NCBI RefSeq assembly: GCF_014211975.1
Contig: NZ_CP060084.1
Span: forward strand, 4,785,001 to 4,849,000
DNA from: Teredinibacter haidensis
Lineage (GTDB): Bacteria; Pseudomonadota; Gammaproteobacteria; Pseudomonadales; Cellvibrionaceae
DNA: 64,000 nt
Direction: 5' to 3'
Shown here: in pieces, positions 1 through 8,365 of the stretch
How positions within the stretch are numbered: the stretch's first letter is position 1
Layout: each line of letters starts with the position of its first letter
Notes under the pieces: model-generated
Database searches by the model: none
What the model saw: only the letters and a program-made list of their open reading frames with translations
What the model was told of the DNA's origin: nothing
Made by a program: the position numbers and the translations under genes

Positions 1-1109
1 ATTGTCTTTTTTTGCGTCTGACTAGAACTTCCGGTTTTTTTTAGTTGCTGATTCTTGCAGTTATGAATAAGAATCGTTGGCTCGAATTCTGTCATCCTGA
101 AGGGGTAATAGTAGCTAATGGTAAGAGCGCCATTTGCCATTTCGGTAACTTTTACGCTGCTCTCTTTTGAGATATGTAGTTTGTCTGTAGTCGATGAAGG
201 GATAGAAAAGCTAACAATTTTACTGGGTACGGATAGTGTGCAGATACCGGAAACATTAGCAACGCCAGTATCAATCGTAAGGGGAACAGCGTCGCTCCAT
301 CTGCCGTAATAATACTGGTTTACTATGTTAAACTTTTCTCGTTCGGCTTTAGTTTTATCCGAAAATTCGCCCAGTACGGCGTTACCATCAATGTCGCTGG
401 CCGCTAGCCAGCGTACACGGGGGCGAATACTCGCAGAGTTTGGGAAGTAGTAGAAGTCGCCGACAATACTGGCTTCTTTTCCGAATTCGCCCTCAATAAA
501 AAACAGCTGTGAAATCTGCTGCTTCAATAAGGTGGTGTCTGCAATTGCTATCGGCCGCGGAACGGGTATCTCTTCTAGTTCTTCCTGCACTATTTGTTCC
601 TTCTTGCTATGCGGGGTTGTACGTGCAGGGTTGTTACCCATTAGATTTTTTAATTCGATGGCGGTGAGTTGCCAGCGAGCAGATCTAAACTCCATAAATA
701 GTGTGAGTTATTCAAGTGAAATTCTGAAACGTGCCGGTCTGTCTAAAAATCCGTACCAAGATTGAATTTTACCGCGATTTATATCTGGCTCAACGCCGGT
801 GGATACTTTGGTTCTTGGTGTTATTTCTCCAGATTTAATCAGATGTGCCAGTGTTTCCGGCTTAACAAGGTTTTCGATCATTGAAACCATCATGCTCGCC
901 ATGGGGTCGTTAGACTGTTCTTTGAGGGAGGCGTCGACCTGCCTTTTTAGTGAGGATTGCACGCTGGAAAAGTCGATATAGTTTCCCATGCCCTGTTCCG
1001 AGTCGTTTTTAATCGCGTTGAACATTCGCTACGTGACGTAGTAGGGGGAGGCGATATAGGTGGCAAGGAGAAAACCGGCAATGGCGATGATTATTTTACG
1101 GTTGAACAA
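1..1109 (-). pseudogene. DUF2939-type membrane-anchored protein, broken by two in-frame stops; 3' end beyond window
   Basis: On the minus strand one reading frame runs from about 1109 to the window edge at 1, interrupted only by TAG at 1029-1031 and TAA at 708-710. Before the TAG it encodes a short basic start and a hydrophobic segment ending ASPYY. After it comes a DUF2939-like body (YIDFSSVQSSLK; then VKPETLAHLIKSGE), and after the TAA the expected family ending (LTLFMEF...WQLTAIEL). A further ~220 codons without a stop encode a domain I do not recognise. The family normally has Tyr where the TAG lies. A TTG at 1107-1109 is the likeliest start; no ATG fits. Point mutations in a decaying gene are the simplest reading; a sequence error is possible. 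Confidence 0.72.
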
Positions 1110-1814
1110 GAGAGTGATCCGTATGGGCGGGGCGGTGGGCCATTGATCATACCGTTCACATATTGTTAGTACAATCGTCCGGCGCCGAGGGAAGGGGGGA
1201 GACTGTTCTTGCTTGCGAGTGTCGTCATCAAAAGGCTCTGGACGACACTTTGGTTAGCTGCAATGAGTAGGCAGGCTTTCTTTGTAGTCGGCGAATTAAA
1301 CCCTACCGGTTTGAAGGTAGATAATATTTATACCTGCCCTCTATCGGTTGCGAGGGGTGGGATATAAAAGGAGAAAACCCGGATTTTTCAAAACAGACTC
1401 CTCATCTGTATGCCGCTAAAAATGAACTTCCGGATATTGATTTCTGTGCTGTTTTTTCCAATTTTTTTATTGTATCAAGCTCAGTGGCGAATTTGGATTG
1501 TTAACCATATTCACATTTTTCCTAGAAAAATTAGGGGGTATGTTAAACGGAGATTTTTCGAGATAGGCGCGTGGAACTACATATATATATGGACTAAATT
1601 TCATTAGTTAATAACTTGTGATGCTTACTCATTGTAACTAGTAGTTCAATAGAGTCTAATTAACCGTAGGATTATTATTGCGAGTAGGTCTTACGGATAT
1701 GCCTCGGTGGTTCTACGGAAGGTCAATCTGTCCCTCTTGCCTTGTAAATTGGCAATCCAACCCAATATCGGATGGAACAGTCAATTTTGTCTGTTCCTAC
1801 CAAAAGGCGATCAA
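1110..1814. other. Intergenic region without a convincing gene
   Basis: About 700 bases separate the broken minus-strand gene from the HflK-like gene. The only longer open frame (1410-1607, plus) is AT-rich, lacks a ribosome binding site and resembles nothing I know. The stretch must hold the promoters of both flanking genes. A perfect 9-bp inverted repeat at 1218-1249 is listed separately. Confidence 0.5.
1218..1249. repeat. Perfect 9-bp inverted repeat (hairpin)
   Basis: AGTGTCGTC at 1218-1226 pairs with GACGACACT at 1241-1249 around a 14-base loop. No T-run follows on either strand, so it is not a standard terminator. It could be an operator or an RNA hairpin upstream of either flanking gene. 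Confidence 0.4.
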
Positions 1815-2879
1815 ATGCCGTCCCAAAATGATGATCCTGGCAGTCAATGGGGGTCAAGACCTCCCTCCCCCCCCGATATTGAGCAGGCCATTGACAGGCT
1901 GAAAAGTTTATTTCTTGGCGGCGGTTCGGGAAAAGATTCTGGCCGCAGCTTGGGTGGGCTGCTTACCGCTGCAATATTATTGCTCATAGTGGTAAGTGTA
2001 TGGTCTGCTTATTACACGGTGCCCAGTGATTCAGTCGCAGTGGTGCAGCGGTTTGGTATGTATCTCAAAGAGGTGCCTCCGGGGCTGCATTTTAGACTAC
2101 CTTTGGGTATTGATAATACGACTATCGTTCCCGTTAAGCGGCAATTAAAGCAAGAATTTGGTTTTGTTACGCCGGGTGCCCGCGACCCTGGCCAGGGCAC
2201 GCGAGAAGGCGGGCGAGAAACCCAGATGGTGACTGGTGACCTTAACGCAGCATTAGTGGAATGGGTGGTTCAGTACCGTATATCCGACCCCGTTAAATTT
2301 TTGTTTGAAGTTCGTGAACCGGCTGAAACCCTGCGCTATGTATCGGAATCGGTAATGCGTGAAGTGGTTGGAGATAGAACCGTTGACGAAGTGATTACCA
2401 TTGGTCGACAGGAGATCGAAATTGAAGCTCTGGTGAAAATGCAAGAATTATCCACCAAGTACGTAATGGGCATTAGCATCGATCAGGTGCAGTTAAAAAA
2501 CATTAACCCACCTAGGCCTGTGCAGGAATCATTTAATGAAGTTAATCAGGCGCAACAATCGAAAGAAAAGCTTATTAATGAGGCCCGGCGGGAATATAAC
2601 AAAGTAATCCCTTTAGCCGAGGGCGAAAAAGATCAGCGTATCCGTGAAGCGGATGGCTATCGCCTCAAACGTATCAATGAAGCTGAAGGCGATGCCCTGC
2701 GTTTTAATGCGCTGTTTACTGAATACCAAAAAGCACCGGAAGTGACTCGCCGTCGTATCTATATTGAAACCATGCAAGATGTGATGCCGAATATAGACTC
2801 TAAAGTTCTGATGGATAATGCCGGGGCTGGCCTGTTGCCCTTGCTTAGCCTTGATGGCAAAAAGGAGCGTCAACAATGA
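1815..2879 (+). CDS. HflK-like SPFH/prohibitin-family membrane protein
   Basis: The 354-residue product resembles HflK, the partner of HflC in the inner-membrane complex that surrounds and modulates the FtsH protease. A Pro/Gly-rich cytoplasmic N-terminus (PPSPPDIEQAIDRLK) is followed by one membrane helix (about residues 55-75), the SPFH domain starting YTVPSDSVAVVQRFG, and a charged coiled-coil tail. The open frame extends upstream to 1707, but the ATG at 1815 gives the typical HflK N-terminus and is preferred. It is shorter than E. coli HflK (419 residues). The stop overlaps the start of the HflC-like gene. The usual neighbours hfq, hflX and purA are absent, so this may be a second, paralogous pair. 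Confidence 0.82.
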   Translation: MPSQNDDPGSQWGSRPPSPPDIEQAIDRLKSLFLGGGSGKDSGRSLGGLLTAAILLLIVVSVWSAYYTVPSDSVAVVQRFGMYLKEVPPGLHFRLPLGIDNTTIVPVKRQLKQEFGFVTPGARDPGQGTREGGRETQMVTGDLNAALVEWVVQYRISDPVKFLFEVREPAETLRYVSESVMREVVGDRTVDEVITIGRQEIEIEALVKMQELSTKYVMGISIDQVQLKNINPPRPVQESFNEVNQAQQSKEKLINEARREYNKVIPLAEGEKDQRIREADGYRLKRINEAEGDALRFNALFTEYQKAPEVTRRRIYIETMQDVMPNIDSKVLMDNAGAGLLPLLSLDGKKERQQ

Positions 2880-3856
2880 AAAATATAACATTGTTTGTAG
2901 TATTGTCTGTTGCCATTGCCGGAGTGTTTGTCTTAGGAAGTTCAATTTATACCGTTGATGAAGTTGAGCAAGTCATCATTACCCAATTTGGTAAGCCGGT
3001 AGGTGAGCCTGTCACTTCGGCAGGTCTGAAATTCAAAATTCCTTTTGTGCAAGAAGTTAATCCCATCGATAAGCGCGTGCTGGAATGGGATGGTGCTCCT
3101 TCGGACATGCCTACCAAAGATAAGCTTTATATTTCTGTCGATTTATTTGCCCGTTGGAGAATTGTTGACCCGCTACAATATTTTCTACGCCTGCGTGATG
3201 AGCGTAGTGCGCAATCAAGGCTGGATGATATCTTGGGCAGTGAGACTCGAAATGCCGTGGCCAAACACGAATTAATTGAAATTATTCGCACCACTAAAGA
3301 TCGTGTACCTTTGCTTGACACTGCTCTTGGTGATGTTGTTTTGCCATCGACGGAGCAGGGCATTAATGTTGGTGAGCTAGTGCCCATTGAAAAAGGCCGC
3401 AAGTTGGTTGAACAGGAAATATTTTCGGCGGCGGCTGAGAAAGTGGGTGTGTTCGGCATTGAACTGTTGGATATTCGCTTTAAACGCATCAACTACAACG
3501 AAAGTGTACGGCCAAAAATTTATGACAGAATGATCAGCGAGCGCAGACAGATCGCCGAACGGTTTTTGTCTGAAGGTAATGGCGAAGCGGCGAGAATACG
3601 GGGTAATCGGGTACGTGACCTCAATAAAATCCAATCCGAAGCCTATCGCCAGGTAGAAGAAATACGTGGTCTGGCAGATGCCAAGGCAACAGAAATTTAT
3701 GCCAGTGCTTACAATCAAAGCCCCCAGGCAGTTGAGTTCTACGAATTTACACGCACTATGGCTTCTTATCCCGCCATCATCGGCGAAAACACCACCATTG
3801 TTCTGTCCACAGACAGCGATCTTTTCAAGTTCCTTAAAGGTATGAATAAAAATTAG
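2876..3856 (+). CDS. HflC-like SPFH/prohibitin-family protein
   Basis: A 326-residue HflC homologue. It has one N-terminal membrane helix (about residues 4-24), an SPFH domain beginning YTVDEVEQVIITQFGKPV, the GxxR/coiled-coil region with ISERRQIAERFLSEG, and the typical tail (ARIRGNRVRDLNKIQSEA, ATEIYASAYNQSP). HflC forms a hetero-oligomeric cage with HflK around FtsH and restrains its action on membrane substrates. The ATG overlaps the preceding stop (ATGA), implying translational coupling. Length matches E. coli HflC (334 residues). Whether it is the main HflC of the cell or an accessory copy cannot be told from the window. Confidence 0.85.
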   Translation: MKNITLFVVLSVAIAGVFVLGSSIYTVDEVEQVIITQFGKPVGEPVTSAGLKFKIPFVQEVNPIDKRVLEWDGAPSDMPTKDKLYISVDLFARWRIVDPLQYFLRLRDERSAQSRLDDILGSETRNAVAKHELIEIIRTTKDRVPLLDTALGDVVLPSTEQGINVGELVPIEKGRKLVEQEIFSAAAEKVGVFGIELLDIRFKRINYNESVRPKIYDRMISERRQIAERFLSEGNGEAARIRGNRVRDLNKIQSEAYRQVEEIRGLADAKATEIYASAYNQSPQAVEFYEFTRTMASYPAIIGENTTIVLSTDSDLFKFLKGMNKN

Positions 3857-3887
3857 GGGATCCTACAGTCAGTAAGTGGAGAAAATT

Positions 3888-4010
3888 ATGAGCAAAGAAA
3901 GAAAAAGCACTAAGGAAGCAAAAAAGAAACCATTGATGAATCAGAAGGAAAAGAAGGCTGCAAAAAAAGCAAAAAGTAATGACAGAATCAATTTAAAGGG
4001 ATCACTTTAA
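3888..4010 (+). CDS. Tiny lysine-rich basic protein (40 aa)
   Basis: A 40-codon gene with a good ribosome binding site (GTGGAG about 8 bases before the ATG). It starts MSKERKSTKEAKKKPL and is more than one third lysine, with a repeated KEKKAAKKAK core and no hydrophobic segment. Short proteins of this look occur in many gammaproteobacteria as uncharacterised hypotheticals. The composition would suit nucleic-acid or ribosome binding, but that is inference only. It lies 31 bases after hflC and may share its transcript. Confidence 0.6.
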   Translation: MSKERKSTKEAKKKPLMNQKEKKAAKKAKSNDRINLKGSL

Positions 4011-4219
4011 ATGTAGGTTTTAGCAGGCATCAAAAGCGGCAAGAAACTCTAAGTCATATCAGTTAGCTGATGAGTGTGTTAGTGTGCTACATCACTTCCA
4101 GCCAGCGGGATATCTTTCCTGCGGTATTTCTACTTAGCGGGACTCCTCGTTGACCTTCGGCTAATTCTGGTCGGCACGATCTTGTCGCCTCCTCTGAGTC
4201 TTTCACTCAAGGAACAATT

Positions 4220-5404
4220 ATGCCTGCAAAACCTTGCAGTTTACCTGTCGTCAAACGACCGATTATTCTTAAAAATGACATGGCGGCGGGTTTGCCGTTG
4301 AAACCATTACACGTCAATCAGCGAACCGCCACCGCCATTGTATATTGTGAAGGAAATTTCGCTGCGATTGACGGCAAAACCGCCAACGGGCTTGTTCGTC
4401 ATTCGGAGAGGTATAAAATCCTTTCTGTTATCGATAGCGAAAAATCCGGCCTTGATGCTGGTATGGTTCTTGATAATAAAACCAATGATATTCCTATTTG
4501 TCGTGATCTCGCTGATGCAGTAGCACTGGCGGGCGTTGTACCGGATTACTTTATTTTTGGCATGGCCCCGTCCAGCGGTATGTTATCTATTCACGAGCGC
4601 AGCTTGATACTTGAGGCGATGAGTCATGGTATGAATGTCGTGAACGGCTTACATGAATTTCTTAACGATGATCCGGTGTTTATAGCTGCGTGTGCAGAAA
4701 ATAAGGTAAAAATACTAGATATACGAAAGCCACGCGCCAAAAAGAATTTGCGCATGTTTAGTGGTCGTATAGCCGAGGTGAGTTGCCCTCGTATTGCAGT
4801 GCTTGGCACTGACTGTGCCATTGGGAAACGCACAACAGCGACAGTCTTGACTCAAGCACTTAATGATCATGGTATAAAAGCCGTAATGATTGGAACAGGG
4901 CAGACAGGGTTAATTCAGGGTGCGCGCTATGGTGTTGCGCTAGATGCGATCCCATCTCAATTCTGTGCGGGTGAGTTAGAGGCAACCATTGTTGAAGCCT
5001 TTGAAAATGAAAAACCCGAAGTGATTATTATTGAAGGGCAAGGCGCTTTAAGCCATCCAGCCTTTTCTTCCTCGGCTTTTATTCTTCGTGGTAGCTGCGC
5101 GAATGGCGTGGTCTTGCAGCACGCGCCGGCGCGGGATCATCGTTGCGACTTTGCGCATATGTCAATACCTTCGCCTGCATCAGAAATTAATTTGATTGAA
5201 ACTTTCGCCGACACCCAGGTTATTGGTTTGACCATTAACCACGAAAACATGGCAGATACCGATGTGAGCGCCGCTATTGTTCAGTACGAGCAGGAGCTGG
5301 GTATTCCGGTTACTGATGCCTTAACGCGCTCACCCAAATATCTAGTAGACATGGTTGTTGCTGCCTTCCCGAATCTTCAGGTGAATCTGCCGACGTCAGC
5401 CTAA
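4220..5404 (+). CDS. DUF1611 family protein (P-loop, DgcN-like)
   Basis: A 394-residue protein of the DUF1611 family. An N-terminal Rossmann-like domain is followed by a P-loop domain with GTDCAIGKRTT at residues 196-206, then the family signatures GQTGLIQGARYGVALD and VIIIEGQGALSHPAF. One member, DgcN, has been reported as a D-glutamate N-acetyltransferase working with the epimerase DgcA. Here the partner is instead a PLP racemase, whose ATG overlaps this stop by one base, so the substrate may differ. It is first in a five-gene operon. The ATG has a weak AAGGAAC about 10 bases upstream. Family assignment is secure, function is not. Confidence 0.85.
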   Translation: MPAKPCSLPVVKRPIILKNDMAAGLPLKPLHVNQRTATAIVYCEGNFAAIDGKTANGLVRHSERYKILSVIDSEKSGLDAGMVLDNKTNDIPICRDLADAVALAGVVPDYFIFGMAPSSGMLSIHERSLILEAMSHGMNVVNGLHEFLNDDPVFIAACAENKVKILDIRKPRAKKNLRMFSGRIAEVSCPRIAVLGTDCAIGKRTTATVLTQALNDHGIKAVMIGTGQTGLIQGARYGVALDAIPSQFCAGELEATIVEAFENEKPEVIIIEGQGALSHPAFSSSAFILRGSCANGVVLQHAPARDHRCDFAHMSIPSPASEINLIETFADTQVIGLTINHENMADTDVSAAIVQYEQELGIPVTDALTRSPKYLVDMVVAAFPNLQVNLPTSA

Positions 5405-6531
5405 TGGCTGCGCCCAGGCTGGAAATAGATCTTGATAAAATTTACCACAACGCACGTGAATTGGTTATGCGATTCGCTGAACACGGTATTTCAGTCGCGG
5501 GGGTAACCAAGGCGGCTCTCGGCTCAGTCGAGATGGCGAATACGCTGTTGCGGGCGGGGGTGATTGCACTGGGTGATTCGCGTATTGAAAATATAAAAGC
5601 CATGCGTCTTGGTGGGAATGACGCATTGATAAAACAGGCGACGATAATACTGATTCGTTCGCCGATGCTCAGCCAGGTAGCGCAAGTTGTTATGTATGCA
5701 GATATGAGCTGCAATACTGAAATCGACGTGATAAAAAAACTTTCTGTTGAAGCCCGTAAGCAAGGGCTTACCCACCAAATATTATTAATGGTTGAGTTAG
5801 GCGACCTGCGCGAAGGCATTATGCCCGATGATTTAATAGACACAGTGCGTGAGGTGCTTAGCCTGCCGAATATTTTGCTCAAAGGTATCGGGACTAATCT
5901 CGCTTGCCGTAGCGGCATTTCTCCTGACGCTGGCAATATGGCTATGCTATCTGAGCTTGCAGAGCTTATTGAGACGACGTTTGATTTGACCTTGGACGTG
6001 GTGTCGGGTGGCAATTCGGCCAATATTCAATGGGCATTGAATGACACTGAGTCAGTCACAGGGCGAATTAATAATCTGCGTTTAGGTGAGGCAATATTAC
6101 TGGGTTGCGAGCCACTTCAACGCCAACGGATTGATGGCTTGTACTCCAATGCTATTACGCTTGTTGCAGAAGTTATTGAATCAAAGCTCAAGCCATCACA
6201 GCCTACAGGAGATACTGCGCAGTCTGCCTTTGGCGAGACTAAAGCGGTTGCTGACCGTGGTATCGTGAGGCAAGCCATCTTGGCCATTGGCGTACAGGAT
6301 ATTGATCCCTCTGGACTGCAAGCCCCTGCGGGGATTGAGATTCTGGGTGCCAGTAGTGACCACCTTGTTGTTGAACCTGTTATCGGTGATCTGCTTGTTG
6401 GTGAAGAAGTGACATTCCAGCTCAATTACAGCGCACTGATTCGTGCAATGACCTCTCCCTTTGTCTCGAAGATTTTTACAAGCCGGCAAGAAGTCCCGTT
6501 AGATCCTAGCTATGTTCAGGTAAACACATAG
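5404..6531 (+). CDS. Alanine/ornithine racemase-family PLP enzyme
   Basis: A 375-residue fold-type III PLP enzyme of the alanine/ornithine racemase group (alanine-racemase N-terminal barrel). It begins RLEIDLDKIYHNARE and carries the PLP lysine at K36 in VTKAALG. Later family motifs are GDSRIENI, SCNTE, GTNLAC, SGGNSANIQW and NLRLGEAILLG. Such enzymes racemise alanine, ornithine or similar amino acids in the cytoplasm. The start codon overlaps the stop of the DUF1611 gene by one base, so the two are translationally coupled and probably act on the same compound. The real substrate cannot be read from the sequence. Confidence 0.83.
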   Translation: MAAPRLEIDLDKIYHNARELVMRFAEHGISVAGVTKAALGSVEMANTLLRAGVIALGDSRIENIKAMRLGGNDALIKQATIILIRSPMLSQVAQVVMYADMSCNTEIDVIKKLSVEARKQGLTHQILLMVELGDLREGIMPDDLIDTVREVLSLPNILLKGIGTNLACRSGISPDAGNMAMLSELAELIETTFDLTLDVVSGGNSANIQWALNDTESVTGRINNLRLGEAILLGCEPLQRQRIDGLYSNAITLVAEVIESKLKPSQPTGDTAQSAFGETKAVADRGIVRQAILAIGVQDIDPSGLQAPAGIEILGASSDHLVVEPVIGDLLVGEEVTFQLNYSALIRAMTSPFVSKIFTSRQEVPLDPSYVQVNT

Positions 6532-6565
6532 ATGGATGTTTTTTACAACAAGAAAGGGCTCAGGA

Positions 6566-7459
6566 ATGACATTATCTTTAAAAAAATATTTGATCTCAAT
6601 TGCAACGATAGCGACACTTTTTATATTAATCTCAGGCAACCTATGGGCACAAGGTGATGCTTATAAAGAACTACCCCAAAATGCCTATAAACAAACGTAT
6701 GGAAGTGGCTGGGATTGCGAGAGAGGATTTAGAAAAATCAACAGTGGCTGTTCTGTCATAAAAGTACCGGAAAATGCGTATTTGGATTCATTTGGGTCAG
6801 ATTGGAAATGCAGCCGAGGTTTTTTGAAGAGTAATGATGTCTGCAAAGCTGTGCGTGTGCCACTCAATGCTTATTTGCTTGACGCTAAATATGGTTTGGG
6901 TTGGAAGTGCGAGAGAGGTTATAAGCCAAACCAAAACAAATTTAGAGAAACTCAAATCCAATGCATTAAGGTAGATGTGCCTGAACATGCTGTTTTAAAT
7001 GAGTCAAGCTACGGTTTAGGCTGGGATTGCGAGAAAGGCTATAAAAATGTCGGTAGCAGCTGCAAGGAAGTCGTCATTCCAGTCAATGCTTATGCAACGG
7101 GGGCGCCGGATGATAAGGGTTGGGAATGCTTGAGAGGCTATCAGGAAAATAATGGTGACTGTATTGCTCTGAATATCCCAGAGAATGCTTTCCTTGATCG
7201 CCGTGGGGAAAACTGGCAATGTGATCGTGGTTATCGAGAAACTAAAGATAGGTGTATCAAGATTGTCCTGCCGGAAAACGCATATATAAATGACGAAGGC
7301 AATGATTGGCGCTGTGTGAGGGGTTTTGAAAAGAAGGTTACGTTCTGTTCAGCCATTATTATTCCGGCCAATGCCCATATTGATTCGATGGGGGATGGTT
7401 GGTCTTGTAATGAACCTTATCGTGAACGCCGAGGATTATGTGAAACAGTCGGCGGTTAA
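6566..7459 (+). CDS. Secreted cysteine-rich tandem-repeat protein
   Basis: A 297-residue exported protein. The ATG at 6566, preceded by AGGA, gives a clean signal peptide (MTLSLKK, hydrophobic core, cleavage near LWAQG at residue 30); an upstream in-frame ATG at 6536 is less likely. The mature part is eight imperfect repeats of 31-40 residues, each with the pattern P.NA(Y/F) ... W.C.RG(F/Y) ... C, giving 16 cysteines in all, two per repeat. This suits a disulfide-bonded periplasmic or surface protein. I recall similar repeats in uncharacterised proteins but know no function. It sits 34 bases after the racemase gene and 15 before the first transglutaminase, within one operon. Confidence 0.75.
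   Translation: MTLSLKKYLISIATIATLFILISGNLWAQGDAYKELPQNAYKQTYGSGWDCERGFRKINSGCSVIKVPENAYLDSFGSDWKCSRGFLKSNDVCKAVRVPLNAYLLDAKYGLGWKCERGYKPNQNKFRETQIQCIKVDVPEHAVLNESSYGLGWDCEKGYKNVGSSCKEVVIPVNAYATGAPDDKGWECLRGYQENNGDCIALNIPENAFLDRRGENWQCDRGYRETKDRCIKIVLPENAYINDEGNDWRCVRGFEKKVTFCSAIIIPANAHIDSMGDGWSCNEPYRERRGLCETVGG
6671..7447 (+). repeat. Eight coding repeats of about 31-40 codons
   Basis: The protein-level repeat unit (proline, NAY, Gly-Trp-x-Cys-x-Arg-Gly-aromatic, Cys, hydrophobic strand) recurs eight times in tandem. The nucleotide copies have diverged, so this is an old expansion rather than a recent slippage. Confidence 0.7.
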
Positions 7460-7474
7460 GTTGGCGAATTTTAA

Positions 7475-8338
7475 ATGAAACGCTACAAGATCCTACATGA
7501 GACCCATTATAACTTTTATGGGCCGGTGCAGTTGCAGCCGCATACTTTGCGATTACGACCAAGAGAAGGTCACGAGTTACGCATAGAAAGTTCGGCGTTA
7601 GATATTTCTCCGTTGGCAACACTGCGTTGGCATCGAGATGTGGAAGGGAGTTCGGTTGCTACAGCCACCTTTAATGGCAGCGCACAACACTTGATCATCA
7701 AAAGTGAAATCATTATCCAGCAAAGCGATCAGGCGCCGCACGACTTTCTCGTTGCTGATTACGCTGTCGATTATCCTTTCAGCTACAACAATGAAGAGAA
7801 GGTGCTGTTGTCACCGTACATGAACCCAGCTAATAGTCCAGAAACAAATGTGTTAACCGCTTGGGTTGATAGCATCTGGCAGGCTGGTGATAAAATTCAA
7901 ACCTTTGCTTTGTTGCTTCGATTAAACCAACGCATTTACCAGTTTTTGACATACCGAAGACGTGAAGAAGAAGGTGTGCAAAGTGCAGAGCAAACCTTGT
8001 CTCTTGGCTCGGGTTCTTGCCGGGATGCCGCTTGTCTCTTTATGGCTGCTGCCCGGAGCTTGGGATTTGCGGCGCGATTTGTCAGTGGCTACAGTTATTG
8101 CGATGCCGCGACTATGCAATCTGGTCAGTCTGGTGCTACCCATGCCTGGGCAGAGGTGTTTATTCCCGGTGCGGGCTGGAAGGGCTTTGACCCAACCATT
8201 GGCAATATTGTCGGGGGCGAACATATTGCGGTAGCCGTAGCTAGATTACCTGAATCTGTACCACCTATTGCTGGGTCTTTTCATGGGCCGCCAGGAGCGG
8301 ATATGGTTGTTAATGTTTGGGTGACGGCTTTAAATTAG
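7475..8338 (+). CDS. Transglutaminase-like cysteine peptidase (with N-terminal domain)
   Basis: A 287-residue transglutaminase-fold enzyme. The N-terminal bacterial transglutaminase-associated domain (MKRYKILHETHYNFYGPVQL; LRLRPREG) is followed by the core with Cys182 in GSGSCRDAA, His223 in THAWAEVF and Asp239 in GFDPT, a complete catalytic triad. No signal peptide is visible, so it is probably cytoplasmic. Such proteins are usually uncharacterised and may be peptidases or amide-bond-forming enzymes. In other genomes this type is often found beside circularly permuted ATP-grasp proteins; here it follows a racemase and a repeat protein. A second, different transglutaminase follows after 27 bases. 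Confidence 0.85.
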   Translation: MKRYKILHETHYNFYGPVQLQPHTLRLRPREGHELRIESSALDISPLATLRWHRDVEGSSVATATFNGSAQHLIIKSEIIIQQSDQAPHDFLVADYAVDYPFSYNNEEKVLLSPYMNPANSPETNVLTAWVDSIWQAGDKIQTFALLLRLNQRIYQFLTYRRREEEGVQSAEQTLSLGSGSCRDAACLFMAAARSLGFAARFVSGYSYCDAATMQSGQSGATHAWAEVFIPGAGWKGFDPTIGNIVGGEHIAVAVARLPESVPPIAGSFHGPPGADMVVNVWVTALN

Positions 8339-8365
8339 GCCTTAGTTGAGCGGGGTTGCACCAGT

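Noticed and set aside
1..1109. Genome-wide stop codon reassignment as explanation for the two in-frame stops
   Set aside because: TAG and TAA end many intact genes in this window (for example hflC-like, rlmB and acs end in TAG), so the standard code is in use.
1410..1607. 65-codon hydrophobic open frame upstream of the HflK-like gene
   Set aside because: AT-rich, no ribosome binding site, and overlapping nothing conserved; likely chance.
1707..1814. Possible N-terminal extension of the HflK-like protein
   Set aside because: The added residues do not resemble HflK, whereas the ATG at 1815 gives the typical Pro/Gly-rich start.
5442..6023. 193-codon minus-strand frame inside the racemase gene
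   Set aside because: Antisense to a well-supported PLP enzyme; Ser/Thr-rich low-complexity translation typical of shadow frames.
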